Assembly (NCBI GenBank): GCA_030432775.1
Contig: JAUILO010000060.1
Location: 1-13,963, forward strand
Direction of reading: 5' to 3'
Length of the DNA stretch: 13,963 nt
From: Alphaproteobacteria bacterium
Lineage (GTDB): Bacteria; Pseudomonadota; Alphaproteobacteria; Micavibrionales; Micavibrionaceae
Shown here: positions 6,611-13,963 of the stretch, one piece after another
Numbering within the stretch: the stretch's first letter is position 1
How the letters are laid out: every line of letters starts with the position of its first letter
Made by a program: the position numbers and the translations under genes
Notes under the pieces: generated by a model
What the model was told of the DNA's origin: nothing
Databases searched by the model: none
The model's input: only the letters and a program-made list of their open reading frames with translations

Positions 6611-6630
6611 AGACGGAAAAGCCGAACATT

Positions 6631-7164
6631 CTAGGTGCAATCGATCCAGTAACGGCGCTGCGCTGGAAATTGACCTGTTTCAGGTAGCTCGTCTTCAAAT
6701 TCCGCACCACTGGCCTCGACAATGCGAATAGCCGCTTTGTTGCGTGGATTAATTGTCAGAAGGGCTTTATCAATCCCTAAATAATTTGCTATCGGCAGGG
6801 CTTTTAAAAGCATTTTACGGCCAAAGCCCTTGCTGCGCATGGATGGACGTATACATATATGAATGTGGCCACCCCATTTCTCCAGATGCCAGTTCAGACG
6901 GTGGCGTATATCGACTGTACCGATATATTCTGTGTCCTTGACCAGCCATGTTACAGTTTCCGGTACTGGTTCAACCCATTCCTGATATGGCTGGTGCTGG
7001 TATCCTCTGGCAGAACGTAGTTCTTTTACAAATGTATCAAAGTCGCGCGATAGTTTGCCTATATCGCAATATAGGTAGCGGTTTTCCTTGTGATGCTCTT
7101 CTAAAGCCGCAAGAAAACTGTCTTTAAAGTCAACGCTAGGGCGTACAAGTTTAGAGGCGGACAT
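6631..7164 (-). CDS. GNAT-family N-acetyltransferase
   Basis: A 177-residue cytoplasmic protein with the GNAT fold. Motif A, which binds the acetyl-CoA pyrophosphate, is seen as IRPSMRSKGFGRKMLLKAL (105-123), with the R/Q-x-x-G-x-G/A pattern at Arg110 to Gly115. It is preceded by the strand GGHIHICI (98-105) and followed by the INPRNKAAIRIVEASGAEF segment (138-156), the usual motif B region with the Asn that contacts CoA. The N-terminal 60 residues resemble the extension of COG3981-type predicted acetyltransferases, but this is from memory. The substrate cannot be told from sequence. The upstream gap has two TATAAT-like hexamers on the minus strand. mgtE lies upstream on the same strand with a 111-base gap, so separate transcription is likely. 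Confidence 0.85.
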   Translation of the reverse strand: MSASKLVRPSVDFKDSFLAALEEHHKENRYLYCDIGKLSRDFDTFVKELRSARGYQHQPYQEWVEPVPETVTWLVKDTEYIGTVDIRHRLNWHLEKWGGHIHICIRPSMRSKGFGRKMLLKALPIANYLGIDKALLTINPRNKAAIRIVEASGAEFEDELPETGQFPAQRRYWIDCT

Positions 7165-7212
7165 TTTGAAATTTACTCTTAAAGGGGTTGCTGTCTTGAT
7201 CTAACCAGTTAA

Positions 7213-7234
7213 ATTATATGACTAAGTAATTATA
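7213..7234 (-). promoter_or_regulatory. Possible -10 elements for the acetyltransferase gene
   Basis: On the minus strand TATAAT occurs at 7213-7218 and again at 7229-7234, about 50-70 bases upstream of the GNAT start. Neither has a convincing -35 hexamer at 16-18 bases. The region is AT-rich, so the matches may be chance. Confidence 0.25.
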
Positions 7235-7275
7235 ATTGCACGGAAATTATGGCTGATGTCTTTTCTGCTTGTGGG

Positions 7276-8700
7276 TTACAATAAAACCAGGCCGGCCAAA
7301 CCCAGAAAAACAAAGAAGCCGACTATGTCCGTTACTGTGGTTAGAATGACTGTTGAAGACACCGCCGGATCGCTTCCCATATGGTCAAGAACAATAGGAA
7401 TTCCCGCACCGAAGAGCCCTGCGATTATAAGATTGATGATCATGGCTGTGGCGATAACGCTGCCTAAAAGGGGGCTTGTAAACCAGAGCGCAGTGAATAT
7501 CCCCATAATGATAGCAAAGACCACACCGTTTAATATGCCGACTATGGTTTCCTTCCATATGATACGCAAAGCATTAGAACGGGAGACAGCCTTCATCGAT
7601 AGCGATCGCACGGCAACGGTCAGAGCCTGCGTTCCGGCATTGCCGCCCATAGAAGCCACAATCGGCATTAATATCGCCACTGCTACCACCTGTTCTATGG
7701 TGGCCTCGAACATACCGATTACAAGTGATGCCAGAATAGCGGTCAATAGATTGATAAATAGCCAGCGGAAACGTGAATAGGATGTTTTAAACGCAGCGCC
7801 ATAGATATCGCCGGAATCCACACCCGCCAGCTTTAATAGATCTTCTTGTGCTTCTTCATCGATAACGTCAACGATGTCGTCAATTGTGATCACACCGATC
7901 AAGCGGTCATTTTCATCAACAACCGGTGCGGATGTCAGATTTTCACGTCTGAATATCTGTGCGACTTCTTCCTGGTCCATCATGGCAGGGATGTGGTGCG
8001 CATCATTAATGGCAAGCGTATCAAGCTTGTCTGTTCGTTTGGAACGGATCAGTTTATTCAGTGGTATCTCGCCCACAACATGATGGTTTGGTGATACAAT
8101 AAAGATATCAAAAAACTCGTCAGGTAGGGTTTTAGAGCCTTCGCGTAAATAATCAATTGTCTTGCCGACTGTCCAGAATTGCGGCACAGCCACGAATTCA
8201 CGCTGCATCAAACGTCCGGCACTGTCTTCAGGGAAGCTTAGACCTTCTTCAAGGGCGAGGCGCATCTTGGACGACAGTTTCTTCATGATCTGTGTCTGGA
8301 ATTCTTCATCCAGATTAATGATCAAATCAAGTGCATCATCACTATCAAGATCTTTAATAATCTCGGCGATTTGATGCGGTGACATGTTTTCAAGAACGGA
8401 TTTACGGATATCTTCCTGAAGTTCTGCGAACATTTCGGCGGTAAAGGCTACGCCGTGTTCGGATAGAAGGCTTTCGCGGTCTTCTTCTTCGATTTTACTG
8501 ATCAGGTCCGCGCCGTCCGCTGCATTCAGTGTTGAAATTTTTTCAACTACGGCTTCTTCATAGCCGTGATGAAGCGCATCGATAATTTCATCAATGTCCT
8601 CATCGGATATACCATAGGTATTCTCCTGCTTCTCGATCCCTTCATTCGGGTCAAGTTCAGAATCGGTGTCTACGAGTTTTTCAATGTCCGGTTCAGGCAT
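7276..8700 (-). CDS. mgtE: Magnesium transporter MgtE
   Basis: MgtE is a Mg2+-gated Mg2+ channel of the inner membrane. The 474-residue protein has the family layout: acidic N-terminal tail (1-28), MgtE N domain of helical repeats (about 30-155), two CBS domains (about 165-220 and 225-285, the second containing APVVDENDRLIGVITIDDIVDVI), a linker helix and a five-helix membrane domain (about 310-474). The pore motifs PIVASMGGNAGTQ (346-358) and DPAVSSTVILTTVTD (444-458) are intact; Asp458 aligns with the pore Mg2+ ligand Asp432 of Thermus MgtE by motif spacing. The acidic cytosolic domains suit Mg2+ sensing. GGGAAAGG six bases before the ATG is a good ribosome binding site. It lies 43 bases downstream of maeB and is probably cotranscribed with it. 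The 43-base gap leaves no room for a Mg2+ riboswitch. Confidence 0.95.
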   Translation of the reverse strand: MPEPDIEKLVDTDSELDPNEGIEKQENTYGISDEDIDEIIDALHHGYEEAVVEKISTLNAADGADLISKIEEEDRESLLSEHGVAFTAEMFAELQEDIRKSVLENMSPHQIAEIIKDLDSDDALDLIINLDEEFQTQIMKKLSSKMRLALEEGLSFPEDSAGRLMQREFVAVPQFWTVGKTIDYLREGSKTLPDEFFDIFIVSPNHHVVGEIPLNKLIRSKRTDKLDTLAINDAHHIPAMMDQEEVAQIFRRENLTSAPVVDENDRLIGVITIDDIVDVIDEEAQEDLLKLAGVDSGDIYGAAFKTSYSRFRWLFINLLTAILASLVIGMFEATIEQVVAVAILMPIVASMGGNAGTQALTVAVRSLSMKAVSRSNALRIIWKETIVGILNGVVFAIIMGIFTALWFTSPLLGSVIATAMIINLIIAGLFGAGIPIVLDHMGSDPAVSSTVILTTVTDIVGFFVFLGLAGLVLL

Positions 8701-8743
8701 GTTGCGCCTTTCCCTTCATTTTCGATCAAGGCGATCAGAGTTA

Positions 8744-11068
8744 TTATTTACGTTTGGCCGTTTTTCGTTTTACTTCTTCGATGTTTGTCACTGTGTCTTT
8801 GTTGTCGGTTTGTGCCGATACAGAGGCAAGCGCCGTTGCGTTCATGATGCCGCGTGTTGTCGTTGACGGCGTCAGGATCATCGCCGGTTTTGCTACGCCC
8901 AAAAGAATAGGGCCGATAGAAACACCGTCCGAGAATATTTTAACCATGTTAAAACCAATATTTGCCGCGTCTAGTGTAGGCATAACAAATAGGTTTGCGC
9001 TACCGCTTAGTGTGGAGTGAGGCATAATATCCATACGGATTTTTTCGGACATCGCCGCATCTGAATGCATCTCGCCGTCAACTTCAAGATCCGGCGCTCT
9101 TTGGCGTAAATCAGCCAGAACAGAACGCATTTTAACGGCAGTTTCGTTGTCATGCGTACCGAAGTTAGAATGTGAAAGCAGTGCAACTTTAGGTTTGATG
9201 CCAAAACGGCTGATTTTTTCTGTGGCAAGCATAACCATTTCGCTGATTTGCGCGATGCTCGGGTTCGGGTTGACCTGTGTATCACAAAAGAAATACGTTC
9301 CTTTTGATAACGCCAGACAGCCCATCGCTGCTGCAGTTTCGACACCGGATTTAAGGCCTAGAATATCAATTACATCTTTTAAGTGATCTTTATAAAGGCC
9401 GGTTGTACCACAAATCATGGAATCCGCATCGCCCAGCTCAACCATAAGTGAAGCTATGACGGTTGTATTGGTGCGCGTAGTCGTTTGCGCGCTGACTGGT
9501 GTAACGCCGCGGCGTTCCATGATGGCATGGTATTTGCCCCAATATTGGCGGAATCGTTCGTCATTTTCCGGATCAACAAGTTCGAAGTCTTTACCGGCTT
9601 TCATGCGCAGATTTAGTTTTTTAATGCGTTTTTCGACGACTTTGCGGCGGCCAATTAAAATAGGGTTTGCAAGACCTTCATCGATAACTGATTGCGCAGC
9701 GCGCAATACACGGCCTTCTTCGCCCTCGGCGTAAACCACGCTTTTCTTTTCTTTTTTCGCATGTGTGATAATCGGGCGCATGACCATGCTGGTGCGGTAG
9801 GCATAGCTGTTTAGTTTTTCTTTATAGGCGTCCCAGTCTTCGATAGGTCTAACGGCGACACCAGTTTCCATGGCTGCTTTGGCAACGGCGACAGGAAGCT
9901 CGACAATCAAGCGTGGGTCGAAAGCTTTTGGAATAAGGTATTCAGGGCCAAATTCTAGTTTTTCCTTGCTGTAAACATCGGCAACTTCGGCAGATACCTC
10001 ACGGCGGGCGAGGGATGCCAAGGCATGTACACAGGCAAGCTTCATTTCTTCGTTAATGGCTGTGGCGCCAACATCAAGTGCGCCACGGAAAATATAAGGG
10101 AAACATAGCACATTATTTACCTGATTGGTGTAATCCGAACGGCCGGTACAAATAATGGCGTCTGGCCGTGATTCTTGTGCGTCTTCGGGTAAAATTTCAG
10201 GTGTCGGGTTTGCCAGTGCCAAAATCAATGGTGATTTGGCCATTTTATTGATGTCTTCGCCATTCAATACATTCGGGCCAGACAGGCCAAGGAATATATC
10301 GGCATGTTTTAGTGCGTCTTGCACTGTTCTGTGTTTGGTATCAGAGGCATATACTTCCTTCATGGAATCCATACCTTCGTTGCGGCCTTTGTAAATAACG
10401 CCGTTGCGGTCACAAACGATAATGTTTTTTACTGGCATGCCCAAAGATACAAGAACATTCAGACATGATAGCGCCGCTGCGCCGGCGCCATTGGCAACAA
10501 GTTTAACATCCTTGATTTTCTTGCCTGTTAAATGTGCCCAGTTCAGTACCGCTGCACCAACGATAATCGCCGTGCCGTGCTGGTCGTCATGGAATACGGG
10601 GATATTCATGCGCTCTTTAAGTTTTTGTTCGATTTCAAAACATTCAGGTGCTTTGATATCTTCAAGGTTAATACCGCCCCAAGATGGTTCAAGTGATGCA
10701 ACAATATCGATGAATTTTTCCGGGTCTGTTTCGTCAATTTCAACATCGATAGCATCAATGTTTGAAAACTTTTTGAATAGAACCGCTTTTCCTTCCATCA
10801 CAGGTTTCGAAGCAAGTGCGCCGATAGCACCTAGGCCAAGAACAGCTGTACCGTTTGTAATAACCGCAACCATATTGCCGCGCGAGGTGTATTCTAGCGC
10901 TTTGACAGGGTCTTTTTCAATCTCAAGACATGGTGCGGCAACACCGGGTGAGTAAGCCAAAGCAAGATCGAGCTGTGTCTCCATAGACTTTGTTGCTTTG
11001 ATCGCAATTTTACCGGGCTTTGGCAGACGGTGATATTCTAGAGCTGCCTCGTGCGTTGAATCTTTCAT
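8744..11068 (-). CDS. maeB: NADP-dependent malic enzyme with C-terminal phosphotransacetylase-like domain
   Basis: The enzyme oxidatively decarboxylates malate to pyruvate, giving NADPH for gluconeogenic growth or biosynthesis. The 774 residues match the long MaeB type. The malic domain (about 10-425) shows the general-acid Tyr39 in LALAYSPGVAAPCLEI, Lys94 in MEGKAVLFK, metal ligands in NLEDIKAP (134-141, Glu136/Asp137) and FHDDQHGT (159-166), and the dinucleotide-binding VANGAGAAAL (191-200). The C-terminal part (about 430-750) is a phosphotransacetylase-like domain, which in characterised MaeB proteins is regulatory (acetyl-CoA binding) rather than catalytic. A short Lys-rich tail follows. 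AAAGGA seven bases before the ATG is a good ribosome binding site, and the gene ends in two in-frame TAA codons. NADP rather than NAD preference is inferred from the family. Confidence 0.96.
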   Translation of the reverse strand: MKDSTHEAALEYHRLPKPGKIAIKATKSMETQLDLALAYSPGVAAPCLEIEKDPVKALEYTSRGNMVAVITNGTAVLGLGAIGALASKPVMEGKAVLFKKFSNIDAIDVEIDETDPEKFIDIVASLEPSWGGINLEDIKAPECFEIEQKLKERMNIPVFHDDQHGTAIIVGAAVLNWAHLTGKKIKDVKLVANGAGAAALSCLNVLVSLGMPVKNIIVCDRNGVIYKGRNEGMDSMKEVYASDTKHRTVQDALKHADIFLGLSGPNVLNGEDINKMAKSPLILALANPTPEILPEDAQESRPDAIICTGRSDYTNQVNNVLCFPYIFRGALDVGATAINEEMKLACVHALASLARREVSAEVADVYSKEKLEFGPEYLIPKAFDPRLIVELPVAVAKAAMETGVAVRPIEDWDAYKEKLNSYAYRTSMVMRPIITHAKKEKKSVVYAEGEEGRVLRAAQSVIDEGLANPILIGRRKVVEKRIKKLNLRMKAGKDFELVDPENDERFRQYWGKYHAIMERRGVTPVSAQTTTRTNTTVIASLMVELGDADSMICGTTGLYKDHLKDVIDILGLKSGVETAAAMGCLALSKGTYFFCDTQVNPNPSIAQISEMVMLATEKISRFGIKPKVALLSHSNFGTHDNETAVKMRSVLADLRQRAPDLEVDGEMHSDAAMSEKIRMDIMPHSTLSGSANLFVMPTLDAANIGFNMVKIFSDGVSIGPILLGVAKPAMILTPSTTTRGIMNATALASVSAQTDNKDTVTNIEEVKRKTAKRK

Positions 11069-11091
11069 CGATACGTCCTTTAGATTTTGTC

Positions 11092-11120
11092 TTGATCAGC
11101 ATATATCTTCGCAGGATCAA
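11092..11120. promoter_or_regulatory. Inverted repeat in the maeB leader
   Basis: TTGATC (11092-11097) and GATCAA (11115-11120) are perfect 6-base arms with a 17-base spacer, 24-52 bases upstream of the maeB start. The spacing of about two helical turns centre to centre would suit a dimeric regulator. No known operator is matched. Listed as a possible operator only. Confidence 0.3.
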
Positions 11121-11240
11121 GGTGAAGTTTATGTGCAGTTAACTTTCATCAGGGATATTGTTGTATTCGGCGCTGTTTTGCAATACCGGATTTCAAGACC
11201 ATATTTCAAAGGTCGGAATTAAATTGTCACTCTAGAAAAA

Positions 11241-11329
11241 TGGTGCGGCCGAGAAGACTTGAACTTCCACGGGATTTAACTCCCACAGCGACCTCAACGC
11301 TGCGCGTCTACCGATTCCGCCACGGCCGC
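11241..11329 (-). tRNA. tRNA-Leu, anticodon GAG
   Basis: The minus strand folds as a complete class II tRNA with CCA encoded at 11241-11243. Acceptor arms GCGGCCG and CGGCCGC pair fully; the D arm contains the standard GGCGGAATCGGTAGACGC; the anticodon arm is CAGCG-TTGAGGT-CGCTG, giving anticodon GAG at 11293-11295; the long variable arm (TGGGA/TCCCG) is typical of tRNA-Leu; and the T arm has GGAAG-TTCAAGT-CTTCT with one G-U pair. It reads CUC and CUU leucine codons. It is transcribed towards maeB, 172 bases upstream of it, and divergently from lipB. Any lipB reading frame extended back into it is an artefact. Confidence 0.97.
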
Positions 11330-11330
11330 A

Positions 11331-11382
11331 TTCATTTCACTAGCAATGCAATTCATTGCATATCGAATTGCTATCAAATGAA
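11331..11382. repeat. Nested inverted repeat between tRNA-Leu and lipB
   Basis: TTCATTT (11331-11337) pairs with AAATGAA (11376-11382), TAGCAAT (11341-11347) with ATTGCTA (11367-11373), and inside this ATGCAA (11346-11351) with TTGCAT (11356-11361); the inner pair overlaps the middle one by two bases. The outer arms thus form a 52-base imperfect hairpin starting one base from the mature tRNA. It lies where the promoters of tRNA-Leu and lipB should be. Confidence 0.6.
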
Positions 11383-11443
11383 ACTTACGAACGCAAGTAT
11401 GAAGATGCTTGCATTGCACTCTTTTTATTCTATTTTGGACGCT

Positions 11444-12082
11444 ATGGAGATTATTAATTCAGATCAGCTTGTGGAATATGATGACGCGCTTTCATTTATG
11501 GAGCAGCGCGTGGCCGATATTCATGCTGGACATAAAGATGACGCTGTCTGGTTTTTGGAACATCCGTCTTTATACACGGCGGGTACGAGTGCCAAAGAAG
11601 GTGATTTGCTGGATGAGCGTTTTCCTGTTTATAAAACAGGGCGCGGCGGACAATATACTTATCACGGGCCGGGGCAACGCGTTGTTTATCTTATGCTGGA
11701 TTTAAAACGCCGTCAGCAGCAGCCGGATATAAAGAAATATGTCTGGAATCTGGAGGAAGTGATTATACGCAGCCTTGCCGATTTCGGCATTACGGGCGAA
11801 CGCAGGCATGGACGCGTTGGTATTTGGGTCGCACAAGGACAGAGCGAAAACAAAATTGCTGCGATTGGCGTGCGGGTTCGTCACTGGGTGGCGTATCACG
11901 GGATTGCAATTAATCTGGCGCCGGATTTATCCCATTTTGGCGGTATTGTACCGTGCGGTATACAAGAACACGGTGTGACATCTTTTGAAAAACTAGGTGT
12001 TAATTGCACGATGAGCCAGCTTGATGCTGCGGTAGAAAAACATATTCATGCTTTGCTTGGTGTGCATGAAATGGCTGGCTGA
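11444..12082 (+). CDS. lipB: Octanoyltransferase (lipoyl(octanoyl) transferase)
   Basis: LipB moves the octanoyl group from octanoyl-ACP to the lipoyl domains of 2-oxoacid dehydrogenases and the glycine cleavage H protein; LipA then adds sulphur. From ATG 11444 there are 212 residues, normal for the family. The signature RGGQYTYHGPGQ is at 67-78 with His74. The catalytic pair is visible as Lys137 (NKIAAIGVRVRHWVAYHG) and Cys171 (GGIVPCGI), matching Lys135 and Cys169 of E. coli LipB. The frame stays open back through the tRNA gene, which cannot be coding. ATG 11399 (227 residues) remains possible; 11444 is preferred because it sits just before the conserved SDQLVEYDDALSFME region and has TTGGA upstream. 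It is convergent with the next gene, 23 bases between stops. No lipA is in the window. Confidence 0.94.
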   Translation: MEIINSDQLVEYDDALSFMEQRVADIHAGHKDDAVWFLEHPSLYTAGTSAKEGDLLDERFPVYKTGRGGQYTYHGPGQRVVYLMLDLKRRQQQPDIKKYVWNLEEVIIRSLADFGITGERRHGRVGIWVAQGQSENKIAAIGVRVRHWVAYHGIAINLAPDLSHFGGIVPCGIQEHGVTSFEKLGVNCTMSQLDAAVEKHIHALLGVHEMAG

Positions 12083-12105
12083 ATATGGCGTCCGGGTTTT
12101 GCGTG

Positions 12106-12978
12106 TTAATCTGCGGCAAGCATGGTCAGGTTACGTTCTGCATAGCCAGTGATAAAATCAATCATACCCGTGATATCATTTTTGAATTTATCGTAGTTTT
12201 TATTGCGGCAGAGTTTTTCTTCATCCCAATACAGCGCTTTGTTTATTTCAATCTGTATACTGTGCCGGCCAATTGACGGTGTTCCATAGCGGCGGACGAT
12301 TTCAACGCCGCGATAGACATCGTTAATGGCGACGCGGTAGCCAAGATCCTTCAGGAATTTACGGATAGCACGGGTGAAATCGGCATTACAGCTTGTGCCG
12401 TTACGATCGCCCAGAACAAAATCAGGTTGCATCGAAATTAATCCCAAAGAGCTGCGCGGTGGACGGGCGGACATTCTGGTTGACGGCATGGAATGACAAT
12501 TCATGTGCCAGACCTGCCCAAAATTGTAGTGATGTTCGCTGACCGCATTTTCAAGGGCATCATGATATGGTTCGTAATATGTTGCGATACGGTGTTTGAT
12601 TTCCTCGACGGTAAGTTTGCGGTCATAAACCGGTATGCCTGGTTTAAGCAAGCGGCGAATCAAACCAATTCCCGCGTGTGATCTGACTGTGGGGGTGATT
12701 TCTTCGGGCCAGTTTCCTTCGATCAAATCCAGATCAATATCATCCGCGGCGCGATTGGTGTCAATATATGTGCGTGGGAATAGAGCGTGTATGAATGTCG
12801 CACCGAATTTTGGTGCTTGATCGAATAGGTGGTCCACATCGTTATCTTCGGCGCGCTGCATTGATTTCATATCACAGATGAAATCGAATTCTTCGGGGTA
12901 ATGACGTCCGCTATGTGGTGAATCAAACACCACTGGTAGGACTTTTTCGTCTGGTTTTATAACATCTAGTACTGACAT
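12106..12978 (-). CDS. N-formylglutamate amidohydrolase family protein
   Basis: Members hydrolyse N-formyl-L-glutamate to glutamate and formate, the last step of one histidine-degradation route, though many relatives are uncharacterised. The 290 residues show the family motifs in order: FDSPHSGRHYP (18-28), TYIDTNRAADDID (70-82), WHMNCHSMPS (157-166), DFVLGDRNGTSC (186-197) and GRHSIQIEINKALYWDE (237-253). The His, Asp and Glu residues in these motifs are the likely zinc and catalytic residues of this carboxypeptidase-like fold. There is no signal peptide, so it is cytoplasmic. No other histidine-utilisation gene is in the window, so hutG is not assigned and another formyl or acyl amide could be the substrate. 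The ATG at 12978 has a weak upstream site. It is divergent from serS with a 106-base gap. Confidence 0.87.
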   Translation of the reverse strand: MSVLDVIKPDEKVLPVVFDSPHSGRHYPEEFDFICDMKSMQRAEDNDVDHLFDQAPKFGATFIHALFPRTYIDTNRAADDIDLDLIEGNWPEEITPTVRSHAGIGLIRRLLKPGIPVYDRKLTVEEIKHRIATYYEPYHDALENAVSEHHYNFGQVWHMNCHSMPSTRMSARPPRSSLGLISMQPDFVLGDRNGTSCNADFTRAIRKFLKDLGYRVAINDVYRGVEIVRRYGTPSIGRHSIQIEINKALYWDEEKLCRNKNYDKFKNDITGMIDFITGYAERNLTMLAAD

Positions 12979-13015
12979 TTTTTAATAGCGTCTGTGATTC
13001 TTCGTAATTTATGGC

Positions 13016-13043
13016 TTTAACAACTCTTATATATAGTTATAGT
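13016..13043 (+). promoter_or_regulatory. Possible serS promoter
   Basis: TTTAAC (13016-13021) and TATAGT (13038-13043) are separated by 16 bases and lie about 40 bases upstream of the serS start in the divergent gap. The -10 hexamer is good, the -35 poor. Confidence is low because the whole gap is AT-rich. Confidence 0.3.
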
Positions 13044-13084
13044 GCTTTACCATAGTTTTTAACAATACATATAAGGTCCGATCC

Positions 13085-13963
13085 ATGTTTGATTTACCAG
13101 CAATCAGAGAAAATCCCCAGCGTTTTGACGAAAATTGGGCAAGACGGGGTGTTGATAAACAGACGCCTGATATTTTGCGTCTGGATAAAGAGCGTCGTGA
13201 ATTACAGACACAAATGCAGGATATGCAGTCAGAGCGTAATAGTAAATCCAAGGAAATCGGCGAAATTAAAAAGAGCGGCGGCGACGCGCAAGCAATCATG
13301 GATGAGGTCGCAGGTCTTAAGCGTCAGATCACGGAGTTGGAAGAACGTGAAGCAACACTGGCTGAAGCGCTGAACCAGCATTTATCTTCTTTGCCGAATA
13401 TGCTTAGCGATGAAGTGCCTGAGGGTGCTGATGAGGCGGAGAACGTGGAAGTGCGCAAAAGCGGCGAGCCGCGTAACGTCAATGCAAAAACACCGGATCA
13501 TGTCGTAATTGGCGAAAATCTCGGTATGATGGATTTTGAAATTGCTGCTAAATTATCAGGCGCGCGTTTTGTTGTGCTGCGTGATGGTCTTGCAAGGCTG
13601 GATCGCGCCCTGGCGCAATTTATGCTTGATACCCATGTCACCGAACATGGCTATACAGAGATTAACCCGCCACTGCTTGTGTCAACGGATGTTATGTATG
13701 GCACAGCCCAGCTTCCTAAATTTCGTGATGACCAGTTTGAAACAACAGATGGTCGCTGGCTTGTGCCAACGGCAGAAGTCGTGCTTACCAATTTGGTGCG
13801 TGAACAAATTCTGGATGCCGAAGATCTTCCGCTGCGTTTTACCTCTTATACGCCATGTTTTAGAAAAGAAGCCGGATCAGCCGGTAAGGACACTCGCGGT
13901 ATGATCCGCCAGCACCAGTTCCATAAAGTTGAAATGGTCAGCATTGTTGAACCAGAAAGAAGT
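13085..13963 (+). CDS. serS: Seryl-tRNA synthetase, N-terminal two thirds (cut by the window end)
   Basis: This class II synthetase charges tRNA-Ser and tRNA-Sec with serine in the cytoplasm. The 293 residues present run in one open frame to the last base; full-length bacterial enzymes have about 425-430. The N-terminal antiparallel coiled-coil arm that grips the long variable arm of tRNA-Ser covers about residues 30-100, rich in Lys, Glu, Arg and Gln. The catalytic domain follows: motif 1 region HGYTEINPPLLV (188-199), the serine-binding TAE loop PTAEV (228-232) and motif 2 FRKEAGSAGKDTRGMIRQHQF (259-279, key residues Arg260, Glu262, Arg271). Motif 3 lies beyond the window. The start MFDLPAIRENP is typical, with AAGG (13073-13076) eight bases upstream. 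It is divergent from the amidohydrolase gene. Confidence 0.97.
   Translation, partial: MFDLPAIRENPQRFDENWARRGVDKQTPDILRLDKERRELQTQMQDMQSERNSKSKEIGEIKKSGGDAQAIMDEVAGLKRQITELEEREATLAEALNQHLSSLPNMLSDEVPEGADEAENVEVRKSGEPRNVNAKTPDHVVIGENLGMMDFEIAAKLSGARFVVLRDGLARLDRALAQFMLDTHVTEHGYTEINPPLLVSTDVMYGTAQLPKFRDDQFETTDGRWLVPTAEVVLTNLVREQILDAEDLPLRFTSYTPCFRKEAGSAGKDTRGMIRQHQFHKVEMVSIVEPERS

Noticed and set aside
7256..7780. 174-residue open frame on the plus strand opposite mgtE
   Set aside because: Fully antisense to the conserved membrane domain of MgtE; composition is that of a shadow frame and there is no ribosome binding site.
8701..8743. Mg2+ riboswitch (M-box) upstream of mgtE
   Set aside because: The gap is 43 bases, far too short for an M-box.
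10404..10955. 183-residue open frame on the plus strand opposite maeB
   Set aside because: Antisense to the strongly conserved malic enzyme domain; no recognisable motif.
11240..11443. N-terminal extension of lipB giving a 280-residue protein
   Set aside because: It would translate the antisense of tRNA-Leu; LipB motifs begin after 11444 and the family is about 210-230 residues long.
13536..13904. 122-residue open frame inside serS
   Set aside because: It lies in another frame of serS, whose own frame is intact and conserved throughout.

Overview
The window is a chromosomal stretch of housekeeping genes from a Gram-negative bacterium, most probably an alphaproteobacterium. The evidence is a lipopolysaccharide heptose gene (gmhA), a lipobox lipoprotein with Glu after the Cys, a class A penicillin-binding protein, a malic enzyme fused to a phosphotransacetylase-like domain, and a full CtrA-type box (TTAA-N7-TTAAC). 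Base composition looks moderate, around the mid-40s percent GC by eye. The genus cannot be fixed from the sequence alone; a Rhodospirillales or Micavibrio-like lineage is a guess.

Layout. Positions 1-1532 (minus strand) hold the possible start of an unidentified gene, then gmhA and an unnamed lipoprotein. Positions 1697-4002 (plus) hold ispH, rnhA and an orphan 148-residue protein. The 322-base gap in front of the orphan has a perfect DnaA box, a CtrA-type box and a full Shine-Dalgarno sequence. Positions 4025-6040 (minus) encode a bifunctional penicillin-binding protein, divergent from a DUF3429-type membrane protein (plus). Positions 6631-11068 (minus) hold a GNAT acetyltransferase, the Mg2+ transporter gene mgtE and the malic enzyme gene maeB; maeB and mgtE are 43 bases apart and probably form an operon. 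Then come tRNA-Leu(GAG) (minus), lipB (plus), an N-formylglutamate amidohydrolase-family gene (minus) and the first two thirds of serS (plus), cut by the window end.

How the genes relate. Most are independent core functions: envelope (gmhA, lipoprotein, PBP), isoprenoid precursors (ispH), RNA-DNA hybrid removal (rnhA), central carbon (maeB), lipoylation (lipB), and translation (tRNA-Leu, serS). Strands alternate often. Three convergent gene pairs are separated by only 20-23 bases with no obvious intrinsic terminator.

I see no mobile element, CRISPR array, phage or defence cassette, and no clear new multi-gene system. The best leads are the orphan protein with its apparent cell-cycle promoter, a GmhA with Gln where the family usually has its second active-site His, a nested inverted repeat between tRNA-Leu and lipB, and small tandem repeats in two gaps.
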